From contig NZ_JAPNKA010000001.1 of the NCBI RefSeq assembly GCF_026626635.1, positions 6,944,001 through 7,008,000 on the forward strand: a DNA stretch of 64,000 nucleotides, written 5' to 3'. This stretch comes from Archangium lansingense (GTDB lineage: Bacteria > Myxococcota > Myxococcia > Myxococcales > Myxococcaceae). Both the position numbers and the translations under genes were made by a program. Positions 33,949-43,455 of this stretch are shown piece after piece. How positions within the stretch are numbered: position 1 is the first letter of the stretch; each line of letters begins with the position of its first letter. A model generated the notes under the pieces. The model saw only the letters and a list, made by a program, of their open reading frames with translations. It ran no database searches and was not told the DNA's origin.

Positions 33949-36237
33949 TCAGCGGTGGGGGGCTTCCTTGAAGAGCTGATTCAGCTTCTTGTGCTCGCCG
34001 CGCTCCAGACGCACGTCGAAGACCTCGCGCTGGCGCGGCACACCAATCGTCTCGATGATGAGCTCCCGAGAGCCCGGCTTCACCGGATAGCGCGTCAGGG
34101 GCAGGTTGCGCTTCACCCGCACGCCGTCGATATAGACGCGCGCCGGGAGGTTGGCTTCGATCGACAGGTACGCGACGCCGGTCTTGGGAGAGTCCTCGGC
34201 TCCACCCGAGGGAGTGACAATCTCGGGATCCGGCGGCGCAGTGGACCTGGGCCTGGAGGGCGCGGGCTCGGAAGACTCGGGCGGCTGCTGGAGGTACTGC
34301 TCCACGGCGCCGCTGACCGCGGACACCTTGGGGTCCGTGTCGAGCTGGGGACGCTGCGTAAACCTCCACACCGCGAAGGCAAAGCACACCACCCCCACCA
34401 GCGCGATGACTCCGGCCACGGCCAGCATGCGGCGCCGTTGCCGCTGATCCTCCAGGAGGTTGCGCTCCTCGGTGAACAGGCGGCGCTGGGCCACCGCCGC
34501 CTTGACCTCGGGGGACGTGGGCGGCGGCATGGGGATGTACGAGCGATCCGGCTCGGCGGGAGCCAACGGCTGCTCGGACGCATGGCCCCGCACCAAGGAC
34601 GGCGGCACGCGCGCCCGCGTCACCGTGCCCTCGGAGACAGGTACGCGCGCCCGCGCCACCGTGCCCTCGGAGACGGGCAGGCGCATGCGGACCCCCGTCG
34701 GCTCAATCTTCGCGGTGTCGATCAGATCATCCGGATCCACCGGCGCCTTGGCGGGCTCCGGCTCGGGCTTGGGCTCGGGGCGGGAGTAGTCCTCCACCAC
34801 GCGCAGGCGGGGATTCTTTCCAATGCGCGTGACTTCCCTGGGAGCAGACCCACCCGGCAGCACGGGTGCACGGCGCGGCTTGGGCGGGGCCGCCCCCGGA
34901 GGCGCCACCCACGTCTGCTCGTCGTCTCCCGGTGGGTTGGAACGCGAGGACTCGGAGCCCTCCTTCGGCCCGACCCGGGTGACCTGAGTCCCCTCCTTCG
35001 GCCGGGTGACCTGAGTGCCGCCCTGCTTCCCGAAGTGGGTGACCTCGGCCCCTTCCTTGGCGTCCTCCTTCAGTCCGACGTAGGTGGACTCGAGGACCTC
35101 CTTCGCGGCCTCGGCCCCGAGGACGTGGGTGGACTCCAGCAGACTCCTGTCCAGCATGGGCCCTGGAGCCAAGGTGGGCTCGGGCTGGTACTCCTCGAAG
35201 GCGGGCGGGGCCTCCATGGTGTCCGCCTCGCTGAGGGCCGGGCTGAACGAGGGCCGCACCACCACGGACTTCTCCAGCGCGTCCGCGCTCACCTGCGCTA
35301 GCGACACGCCGGAGATAGGCGTGAGCGCAAAGCGCTCGGAGAACGGCACCTGGCCGGGGGTCGCGGCGACCATCTCGTTGGGGAAGAGCTCGGACACGAA
35401 GCGGCGCGCGTCCTCGGCCCCCGGCAAGCCACCATTGGTGGACAGGAAGTTGCGCAGCGAGGCGGCGAACTCGGCGCACGAGCGGAAGCGCCGCCCGGGC
35501 GTGGCCTCCAGCGCGCGCAGGATGATCGGATCCAACCGCGCGTGGAGACGCCGATCCAGACGGCTGGGCGGAGGCAGGCCCGCGCGGCGGGTGCTGACGC
35601 CCCCATCGGGGATGACGGCCTCGCGCAGGGTGATCAGCTCGTAGGCGATGGCGCCGATGGAGTAGATGTCCGAGAGAGCGTCCGGGGGATCACCGCGGCC
35701 CACCTCGGGGGCGCGGTAGGCGCTGCGGCCCCGGCCCGCGAAGGCGCGCTTGAGCTCCGGCACCGCCAGGAGCGCCTGGAGCGACCCGAAGTCGCACACC
35801 GCGGGAAAGCCGATGCGCGAGAGCAGCACGTTGCCCGGGGTGATGGAGCCGTGGACGACTCCCGCCGCGTGGGCGCGCTCCACGGACTCGAGGAGCTGGA
35901 TGACGAGCCAGAGCGCGGTGGCCGGCGGGAGGAGGACCTCCTTGGTGTTGAGCCGGTGCAGCGCGGTGCCCAGGGTGTGGCCCTCCACGGCCTCGCGCAC
36001 CACGGCGAGCCGCTGCTTCACGAAGCCCATGTCGAGGACGGGGACGATGCCCTCGGGGATCAATGGATTGAGGACGCTGTAGGCCCCGGCCACCACGGTG
36101 GCGTAGCGGGAATCCGACGTCTTCGGCAGGAAGAGCTTGATGACGACCTTGGAGCCACTCGGCTCCTGGACGGCCTCGTACAGCTCGGCGAGATCTCCGG
36201 CCTCGATGCGGCCGGTCAACCGGTAGGCGGTGCTCAT
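33949..36237 (-). CDS. transmembrane pseudokinase with TxV-rich linker and PEGA-like domain
   Basis: A 762-residue protein. Residues about 10-275 have a protein kinase fold, but the catalytic HRD is replaced by HGS (in VVHGSITPGNVLL) and the glycine loop is missing (GRIEAGDLAELY), while CDFGS is kept. It is probably a non-catalytic binding domain. A long disordered region holds repeated Thr motifs: STHVLG, STYVGL, VTHFGK, two TQVTR units, QTWVA, EVTRI, and a tandem SEGTV-RARVP unit. A single membrane helix (about 605-625, MLAVAGVIALVGVVCFAFAVWRF) is followed by an extracytoplasmic region ending in a PEGA-like domain (ARVYIDGVRVKRNLPL, GSRELIIET). I chose the ATG at 36237, which has AGGAAGGG upstream and overlaps the previous stop. 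Confidence 0.85.
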   Translation of the reverse strand: MSTAYRLTGRIEAGDLAELYEAVQEPSGSKVVIKLFLPKTSDSRYATVVAGAYSVLNPLIPEGIVPVLDMGFVKQRLAVVREAVEGHTLGTALHRLNTKEVLLPPATALWLVIQLLESVERAHAAGVVHGSITPGNVLLSRIGFPAVCDFGSLQALLAVPELKRAFAGRGRSAYRAPEVGRGDPPDALSDIYSIGAIAYELITLREAVIPDGGVSTRRAGLPPPSRLDRRLHARLDPIILRALEATPGRRFRSCAEFAASLRNFLSTNGGLPGAEDARRFVSELFPNEMVAATPGQVPFSERFALTPISGVSLAQVSADALEKSVVVRPSFSPALSEADTMEAPPAFEEYQPEPTLAPGPMLDRSLLESTHVLGAEAAKEVLESTYVGLKEDAKEGAEVTHFGKQGGTQVTRPKEGTQVTRVGPKEGSESSRSNPPGDDEQTWVAPPGAAPPKPRRAPVLPGGSAPREVTRIGKNPRLRVVEDYSRPEPKPEPEPAKAPVDPDDLIDTAKIEPTGVRMRLPVSEGTVARARVPVSEGTVTRARVPPSLVRGHASEQPLAPAEPDRSYIPMPPPTSPEVKAAVAQRRLFTEERNLLEDQRQRRRMLAVAGVIALVGVVCFAFAVWRFTQRPQLDTDPKVSAVSGAVEQYLQQPPESSEPAPSRPRSTAPPDPEIVTPSGGAEDSPKTGVAYLSIEANLPARVYIDGVRVKRNLPLTRYPVKPGSRELIIETIGVPRQREVFDVRLERGEHKKLNQLFKEAPHR

Positions 36238-36542
36238 CCCTTCCTCTTCCGGGACCGGACGGCGTCGAACTGGAATCCGCACCAGACGCACGCCGCGCCC
36301 TTACGCCCGGGGGGCAGCTCCAGTGTACAGCCAGGGCAGCGCGGGCGGGGCCGGCTTGCTGTCCGGGGAGCAGCCGGCTCCTGACGCACCGGGCCCGGAG
36401 CGCGCACGCGTCGCGTCACGGCGGCGCCGCGCACCCTCACCTCGAGCTGGCGGACCCGGTCCTCCAGCGCCTCGATGCGGGCAGCCAGCCGCGCGTGGAG
36501 CTCGGCGTCGGACGGGGGGGAACGTCGGGCGGGAGTCCTCAT
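36234..36542 (-). CDS. small coiled-coil zinc-ribbon protein
   Basis: A 102-residue protein. A coiled-coil helix (ELHARLAARIEALEDRVRQL, about residues 13-35) precedes a Pro/Arg-rich linker and a zinc ribbon near the C-terminus, CPGC-x14-CVWC. The tail is basic (RSRKRKG). Its stop overlaps the ATG of the pseudokinase gene, so they form an operon with the response regulator. The start is taken at the ATG at 36542; an upstream TTG at 36593 is less likely. Function unknown; perhaps a scaffold or nucleic-acid-binding partner. Confidence 0.7.
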   Translation of the reverse strand: MRTPARRSPPSDAELHARLAARIEALEDRVRQLEVRVRGAAVTRRVRAPGPVRQEPAAPRTASRPRPRCPGCTLELPPGRKGAACVWCGFQFDAVRSRKRKG

Positions 36543-36628
36543 TGCGGACCCGCGAGCGTGCCACGCCCGCTTGCAACCCCGCAAGGAGGACAACCCGTGA
36601 GAATGGTGCCGCCCGAGGGCCGCGTGTT

Positions 36629-38341
<1,713 letters not shown>

Positions 38342-38464
38342 GCCGATTCCCCCACCTGGGGCGACGGACCTGCAGGCCGCAACGGCCGACGTGAAGCGTA
38401 CCGAGGGGACCGCTCAGGACTACCCGACATGTCGTTGCGTGGGGACCACCGTCTGGGCCAGTCT

Positions 38465-38489
38465 CTGTTTCCCCAAACTTGAGAAACAG
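38465..38489. promoter_or_regulatory. inverted repeat just upstream of the NRPS operon
   Basis: CTGTTTC-N11-GAAACAG lies 10 bases before the ATG at 38500, the first gene of the operon that leads to the NRPS. It may be an operator or a 5' leader hairpin controlling the operon. No -35/-10 pair was convincing. Confidence 0.4.
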
Positions 38490-38499
38490 CCCCCTCTCC

Positions 38500-39084
38500 A
38501 TGCACGCACACCCCTCCAGATGGCTCGTCGCGGGCGTATGCCTCATTGCCTCAGCGGCAATGGCGGAGCCCGCCGAGCCCGTCGCCCAAGGCATCTCACT
38601 CGGCTTTTCCAGCTTCCAGCAGATCGGGCTGTGGCGAGACTCCGAGCCGGCCATGACGCTGGACGCCGCGTATCAGCGGGCGCTCGGCACCCAGGGACCC
38701 GGACGCCACATCTTCGTGGGGGGCGGGCTGCGCTATGCCCTGCCCTCGGGCAAGACGACCTTCCCTCTCGAGGTCTACGGCCGAGCCGAGATTCGGACGC
38801 GGGTGGGCTTCTGGGAGCCCGCCGGGGGTCTGGAGCTGGGCCTCAGCCGGGTCGCGCTGCCCTGGCAGGCCGTCCGCGTCCCCATGGGTGAAGAGCTGTA
38901 CGAGCAGAATGATGCCCTGCTGACCGGTCCGCTCTACTTCGCCGTCCACGCCGCCCCCCTGCGCTTCCACATCGGCCGCTTCATCATCGGAGGTCCTGAG
39001 GTGCAGTGGGGACCCGCGGGCCCTCCGTTCCGTACGGCCCAGCGACTCCACATTGGCCTGGCCCGCCTGGAGGTGCAGCTATGA
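38500..39084 (+). CDS. exported outer-membrane-type beta protein of unknown function
   Basis: A 194-residue protein. A signal peptide (SRWLVAGVCLIASAAMA) is followed by alternating short hydrophobic and Gly-rich strands (RHIFVGGGLRYALP, LEVYGRAEIRTRVGFW, LYFAVHAAPLRFHIG) typical of a small outer membrane barrel or beta-sandwich. I chose the ATG at 38500, where the signal peptide begins. It is the first gene of the operon and its stop overlaps the next start (ATGA). It might be part of an export or self-protection route for the NRPS product. Confidence 0.75.
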   Translation: MHAHPSRWLVAGVCLIASAAMAEPAEPVAQGISLGFSSFQQIGLWRDSEPAMTLDAAYQRALGTQGPGRHIFVGGGLRYALPSGKTTFPLEVYGRAEIRTRVGFWEPAGGLELGLSRVALPWQAVRVPMGEELYEQNDALLTGPLYFAVHAAPLRFHIGRFIIGGPEVQWGPAGPPFRTAQRLHIGLARLEVQL

Positions 39085-40121
39085 GCGCCTCCCTTCGCTC
39101 TTCCCTCTTCCTGCTCGCCGCGGGCCTCGGCCTGGCGGGCGGCACCGGGTGCGCTCCGACGCCGCTTCTGGAAGGGACCGATGTCACGCGCCTGAAGACG
39201 CTGACCGAGGAGATCCAGCCCGAACGCGTCTGGAGCGATCTGCTCACACTGACGGAGCGGCATGCCTCGGATCAGTCCATCGACTGCGTCCCGCTGGTCC
39301 CCGCGGAGACCCGCGAGAAGTGGCCCGAGCTGTGCCACCTGTCCAACTCCAGGTCCGGTGAATGGGTGCGCTCGCAGTTCGTGTCGTTCGACGGGCTGCG
39401 CGTCACCGATGACGTGTCGTTCGGCGAGAACGGCATGCGCACCAGCAACATCGTCGCGGAGCTTCCGGGCACCACGAAGCCCGATGAGGTCATCCTCGTA
39501 GGCGCCCACTTCGATGCCTTCTGGCAGGGCGCCGATGACAACAGCAGCGGTGTCGTCGCCATGCTGGAGCTGGCCCGCGTGCTCTCCCGCTACAAGTTCG
39601 AGCGCACCATCCGCTTCGTCGGCTTCGACATGGAGGAGTACGGCATCTCCGGCAGCCACCGGTACGTGAAGGAAGGCAAGAGCGGCCAGGTCGTCACCGC
39701 GCTCGTGTTCGACAGCATCGGCTACTACTCCGACGAGGAGGGCTCCCAGGGGTCCATCCCCGGCCTGCCCTCGCCCTCCAAGGGGGACTTCCTGGCCATC
39801 ATCGGCAACGACGACTCCAGCCGTGAAGCCGCGCAGGTCTACGCGATCAACAACTCGCTGGAGCTGATGAACACGGTGCCGCTCATCTCGTCGGGCAATG
39901 GCACCCCTACCCTGGGCTTCCCCCTGACGCTCAGCGATCACCTGCCCTTCTGGTTCAACCACCAGAAGGCCATCTTCCTCACCGACACCGCGCCGTTCCG
40001 CAACCCGCACTACCACCAGGAGACCGACACGCCGGACACGCTGGATCCGATCCGCCTGGGCCAGGCCACCCGCGTGGCCGCCGCGGCCATCGCCTTCTTT
40101 GCAGGGGGACCAACTCCATGA
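39081..40121 (+). CDS. M28-family zinc aminopeptidase lipoprotein
   Basis: A 346-residue protein with a lipoprotein signal (LFLLAAGLGLAGGTGCAP). All expected M28 zinc residues can be found: His and Asp in GAHFDAFWQGADDNSSG, Glu-Glu in DMEEYG (the first being the catalytic base), Asp in FDSIGYYS, and His in SDHLPFW. It should trim N-terminal residues of peptides outside the cytoplasm. Its start overlaps the previous gene and its stop overlaps the next. Inside an NRPS operon with an exporter it could mature an exported peptide or remove a protecting residue. Confidence 0.88.
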   Translation: MSASLRSSLFLLAAGLGLAGGTGCAPTPLLEGTDVTRLKTLTEEIQPERVWSDLLTLTERHASDQSIDCVPLVPAETREKWPELCHLSNSRSGEWVRSQFVSFDGLRVTDDVSFGENGMRTSNIVAELPGTTKPDEVILVGAHFDAFWQGADDNSSGVVAMLELARVLSRYKFERTIRFVGFDMEEYGISGSHRYVKEGKSGQVVTALVFDSIGYYSDEEGSQGSIPGLPSPSKGDFLAIIGNDDSSREAAQVYAINNSLELMNTVPLISSGNGTPTLGFPLTLSDHLPFWFNHQKAIFLTDTAPFRNPHYHQETDTPDTLDPIRLGQATRVAAAAIAFFAGGPTP

Positions 40122-40675
40122 AGACCTCTCATCACTCGTGGCTCCAGGCGGGCGCGCTCGCGCTGGGACTCGCACTCGTGGGTCCTTCCCATGTCGCGAA
40201 GGCCGAGGAGTCCCCTGCCCCAAGTCACCGATTCACCGTCTACACCACCGCGGGCGCACAGGCGTACCTGTCCTCGGCCCGGACGATGGGCGGCGTCGGC
40301 GGCGGGCTCGGCCTCCGGGACACGATCAACGGGCGCTTCATCCTCCAGGCGGACCTCAGCTACCTGTCGATGCTCGGCAACACGGGCTCGCTGCGCATCG
40401 GTGCGGGCGTGCAGCGCAGCGGAATGTGGGCCCCGGCGGCCCTGCTCACCGTGACGACGCTGTTCGGCGAGCACCTCAGCTTCCTCACGCCCGAGCACCC
40501 GGAGCGCCTCACCAGTCCCGCCGTGTCCCTGGGCGTCACGCTCGCGCCGGTGCGCTTCGAGCTGGAGTCGGTGCAGGTCTCCGTCCTTCAGCTTGGTATT
40601 GGCGCGGGCACGGATCTGCCCGGCCTGGGTCTGAACTTCTCGCTCGGCCTGCTGGAGGCCGGTGTCACCTTCTAG
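40118..40675 (+). CDS. exported outer-membrane-type beta protein of unknown function
   Basis: A 185-residue protein with a signal peptide (WLQAGALALGLALVGPSHVAKA) and Gly-rich alternating strands (FTVYTTAGAQAYLSSA, GGGLGLRDTINGRFILQADL, LRIGAGVQRSG). It resembles a small outer membrane barrel. It is similar in style to the first gene of the operon but clear homology is not evident by eye. The start overlaps the M28 stop (ATGA). Confidence 0.75.
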   Translation: MKTSHHSWLQAGALALGLALVGPSHVAKAEESPAPSHRFTVYTTAGAQAYLSSARTMGGVGGGLGLRDTINGRFILQADLSYLSMLGNTGSLRIGAGVQRSGMWAPAALLTVTTLFGEHLSFLTPEHPERLTSPAVSLGVTLAPVRFELESVQVSVLQLGIGAGTDLPGLGLNFSLGLLEAGVTF

Positions 40676-40684
40676 GGAGCCTCT

Positions 40685-42043
40685 ATGTCGCGTCACGCGC
40701 TGGCCGACGCTGTTTCCTTCTACGACGGGCTACTGCGGGGCGAGGTCCTCCAGCGCACGCACGAGACGCTCCTGCGGCAGTGCGAGGAGCGGAGGGCGCT
40801 CTACAAAGGACGCCCGCTGTACCGGGCGCTGCGCCCCCGCTTCATCACCCCGGAGCAGCATGCGGACTTCCAGCAGGCCTCCGCGGCGGTGTCCCGGGCG
40901 CTCGACACGGTGTACCTGCGAGCCCGCGAGGACGAGTCCTTCCGCCGCGAGCTGGGCGTCCAGGAGTGGGAGGAGTTCCTCATGCCCGTGGACGCGGGCA
41001 CCCGGATGTCCAGGGTCAGCGGGCGCCTGGACGGCTTCGTCGGGCCGGACGGTGTCCTCCGCTTCATCGAGTACAACACCGACCCGGGTGGCCTCATCTA
41101 CATGCAGGACCTCGGGGAGGCGTTCGCCGCCACGCCCGCGCTGGAGGCCTTCTCGCGCCGGTATGAGTTCTCCGTCCCGCCCATCGCGACGCCCCTCATC
41201 GAAACGCTGAAGGCCCAGCATGCGATCAGGAACCGGAGCGGAGTCCCGCAGCTCGCCTTCTTCGGCCCTCCCACCCCGGAGGACAGCGAGGAGGAGGAGC
41301 TGTACCGCGACTTCATCCAGGCCCACGGCCTCCCCATCCGGATTGTCACCTCCGAGGACGCGTGGACGCACCGGGATGGTCAGCTCTACGTGGAGGACTT
41401 CCGGGTGGACGTCGTCACCTTCATCGGGGGCGCCGGGTTCGCCGGGCTCATCGTGGGGTGCAACAGCGAGCACCCGGTCATGCAGGCGCTCACCGAGGGC
41501 TCGGCGTACTTCATGAACGGCCTGTTCCGGAACTGCGTCATGCGCAGCAAGGCGCTCTTCGCCGCGCTCAGCGATCCGGCACAGTCGGAGATGTTCGCCC
41601 CGGACGTCCGCCCGGCGCTGGCTCGCCACATCCCGTGGACCCGCATCGTTCGGGAGGGAAAGACCCGATACGACGGCCGGGAGGTGGACCTGCTCTCCTT
41701 CATCGCCGAGCACCGCGAGCGGCTCGTCCTCAAGCCGGCGAACGAGTTCGGCGGCACCGGGGTGACGCTGGGCTGGCAGACCGACGCCGGCACGTGGAGC
41801 ACCGCTCTGAAGACCGCCCTGGAGGCGCCCTGGATCGTCCAGGAGCGGGTCCCCACACCCATGGAGAGCTACCCCATCTATGACGGAGGGCAGATCCGCT
41901 ACGAGGAGCTGTACGCGGATCTCAACCCATTCGTGTGGAACGGCGACCGGCAGGCGGGCCTCCTGACCCGTCTCTCGCGAGACGCCATCGTCAACGTGGC
42001 CCAGGGCGGTTGCATGACGCCGGTGGTGGTGGTCCGTCCATGA
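40685..42043 (+). CDS. ATP-grasp-like peptide/amine ligase
   Basis: A 452-residue cytosolic protein resembling circularly permuted ATP-grasp enzymes of the glutathionylspermidine-synthase type. Visible features are RFIEYNTDPGGLIYM near residues 121-135 (acidic substrate/metal region) and LVLKPANEFGGTGVTLGW near residues 348-365 (ATP-binding Lys and Gly loop), then WIVQERV. Such enzymes activate a carboxylate as acyl-phosphate and join it to an amine. The preceding stop is 9 bases away and the next start overlaps. In this operon it is a candidate for adding a residue or amine cap to the NRPS product. The exact family is uncertain. Confidence 0.72.
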   Translation: MSRHALADAVSFYDGLLRGEVLQRTHETLLRQCEERRALYKGRPLYRALRPRFITPEQHADFQQASAAVSRALDTVYLRAREDESFRRELGVQEWEEFLMPVDAGTRMSRVSGRLDGFVGPDGVLRFIEYNTDPGGLIYMQDLGEAFAATPALEAFSRRYEFSVPPIATPLIETLKAQHAIRNRSGVPQLAFFGPPTPEDSEEEELYRDFIQAHGLPIRIVTSEDAWTHRDGQLYVEDFRVDVVTFIGGAGFAGLIVGCNSEHPVMQALTEGSAYFMNGLFRNCVMRSKALFAALSDPAQSEMFAPDVRPALARHIPWTRIVREGKTRYDGREVDLLSFIAEHRERLVLKPANEFGGTGVTLGWQTDAGTWSTALKTALEAPWIVQERVPTPMESYPIYDGGQIRYEELYADLNPFVWNGDRQAGLLTRLSRDAIVNVAQGGCMTPVVVVRP

Positions 42044-43422
42044 AGCTGCCTGTCACCACCCGGCCCTTCCACGCCTTCCTGGTGACCTGGGTCGGACTGG
42101 TCGTCACCTGGTTCGGCTCGGGGCTGACGACCTTCGCGCTCGGCACGTTCATGTACCAGCGCAGCGGGTCCGTCACCCAGTACGGGCTCTTCCAGTTCTT
42201 CTACTTCCTGCCGATGATGCTGCTGTCCCCGGTGGCGGGTGCCCTCATCGACCGTTGGGATCGCCGCCGGGTCTTGATCCTGGCGGAGCTCGGCGCGGGC
42301 GTCAGCGCGGCCCTCATCTGGCTCCTGCTGCACACGAGCGACAAGGGCCTCTGGCAGCTCGAGCTCTGGCACCTGTATGTGCTGATTGCACTCGGCTCCT
42401 GCTTCGGCACGTTCCAACTGCCGGCCTGCTACGCCGCCACCTCGCTGCTCGTCCCCAAGGAGCAGCTGGGCCGCGCCAATGGAATGATCGAGCTGGCCTT
42501 CGGCGCCGGGCAGATCCTCGCCCCGCTGACTGTCGGCCAGGTGCTGGCGAGCATCGGGCTGCAGGGCATCGTGCTGATGGACGTCGTCTCCTTCGCCCTC
42601 TCCATCACGCTCCTGCTGTTCATCCGCTATCCCCCGACGCCCCCGCTGACCGAGGAGGCCCAGGCGGATCAGAAGTCGCTCTGGCGGGAGACGGTCAGCG
42701 GCTGGCACTACATCCGCGCCCGGCCCGGACTGCTCCAGCTCATGGTGTTCATCGGCGTGCTCAACCTGGTCACCGGCATGGTCATCGTGCTCATCACTCC
42801 GCTGGTGCTGAGCTTCACGGACGTGCCCACCCTGAGCCGGGTCATGTCCTTCGCCGGCGTGGGCATGGTGGTGGGCGCCGTCGTGATGACCGCGTGGGGG
42901 GGGCCCAAGCGCCGCGTCCACGGCGTGCTCGGCTTCTACCTGCTGTCCGCGTTCGCGCTGTTCGCGGCGGCCCTGCCTCCCACGGCGCTGATCGTCGCGG
43001 GGGGAGCCTTCGTCTTCATCATGTGCTCCCCGCTCATCCTCAGCTGTATGCAGGCCATCTGGCAGAGCAAGGTGCCTCCCGCACTCCAGGGGCGCGTCTT
43101 CTCCGTACGGCGAATGCTCGGCCTGGCCGCGACGCCTATCGCCGCGCTGATCTCAGGTCCCCTGTGCGACCACCTCTTCGAGCCCCTGCTGGCCCCGGGT
43201 GGCGCGCTGGAGCACTCCGTCGGGCGCGTGCTCGGTGTCGGCAAGGGGCGCGGCATCGCGTTCGTGTTCGTCGTGCTGGGCGTCACCATCATCGTCCACA
43301 CGCTCGTGTCCTATCTCTCCCCGCGCATCCGCAACGTGGAGGACGAGCTGCCGGACGCCCTCGCTGACCACAGCGCGCCCCCGGACTCCGTCCCCACCCC
43401 CGGCACCGCCGCAGTGGGTTGA
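42040..43422 (+). CDS. MFS exporter
   Basis: A 460-residue major facilitator transporter with about 12 hydrophobic helices, of the EntS/MFS_3-like drug or siderophore exporter type. The conserved loop after helix 2 reads GALIDRWDRRRVLI (about residues 65-78). A C-terminal region has a longer loop before the last helix and a soluble tail. It starts inside the ATP-grasp stop (ATGA) and so is co-translated with it. The position suggests export of the NRPS product or a precursor. Confidence 0.88.
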   Translation: MKLPVTTRPFHAFLVTWVGLVVTWFGSGLTTFALGTFMYQRSGSVTQYGLFQFFYFLPMMLLSPVAGALIDRWDRRRVLILAELGAGVSAALIWLLLHTSDKGLWQLELWHLYVLIALGSCFGTFQLPACYAATSLLVPKEQLGRANGMIELAFGAGQILAPLTVGQVLASIGLQGIVLMDVVSFALSITLLLFIRYPPTPPLTEEAQADQKSLWRETVSGWHYIRARPGLLQLMVFIGVLNLVTGMVIVLITPLVLSFTDVPTLSRVMSFAGVGMVVGAVVMTAWGGPKRRVHGVLGFYLLSAFALFAAALPPTALIVAGGAFVFIMCSPLILSCMQAIWQSKVPPALQGRVFSVRRMLGLAATPIAALISGPLCDHLFEPLLAPGGALEHSVGRVLGVGKGRGIAFVFVVLGVTIIVHTLVSYLSPRIRNVEDELPDALADHSAPPDSVPTPGTAAVG

Positions 43423-43455
43423 TTTTTCTCACATTCCAAGAGAATCTGACCTTTC

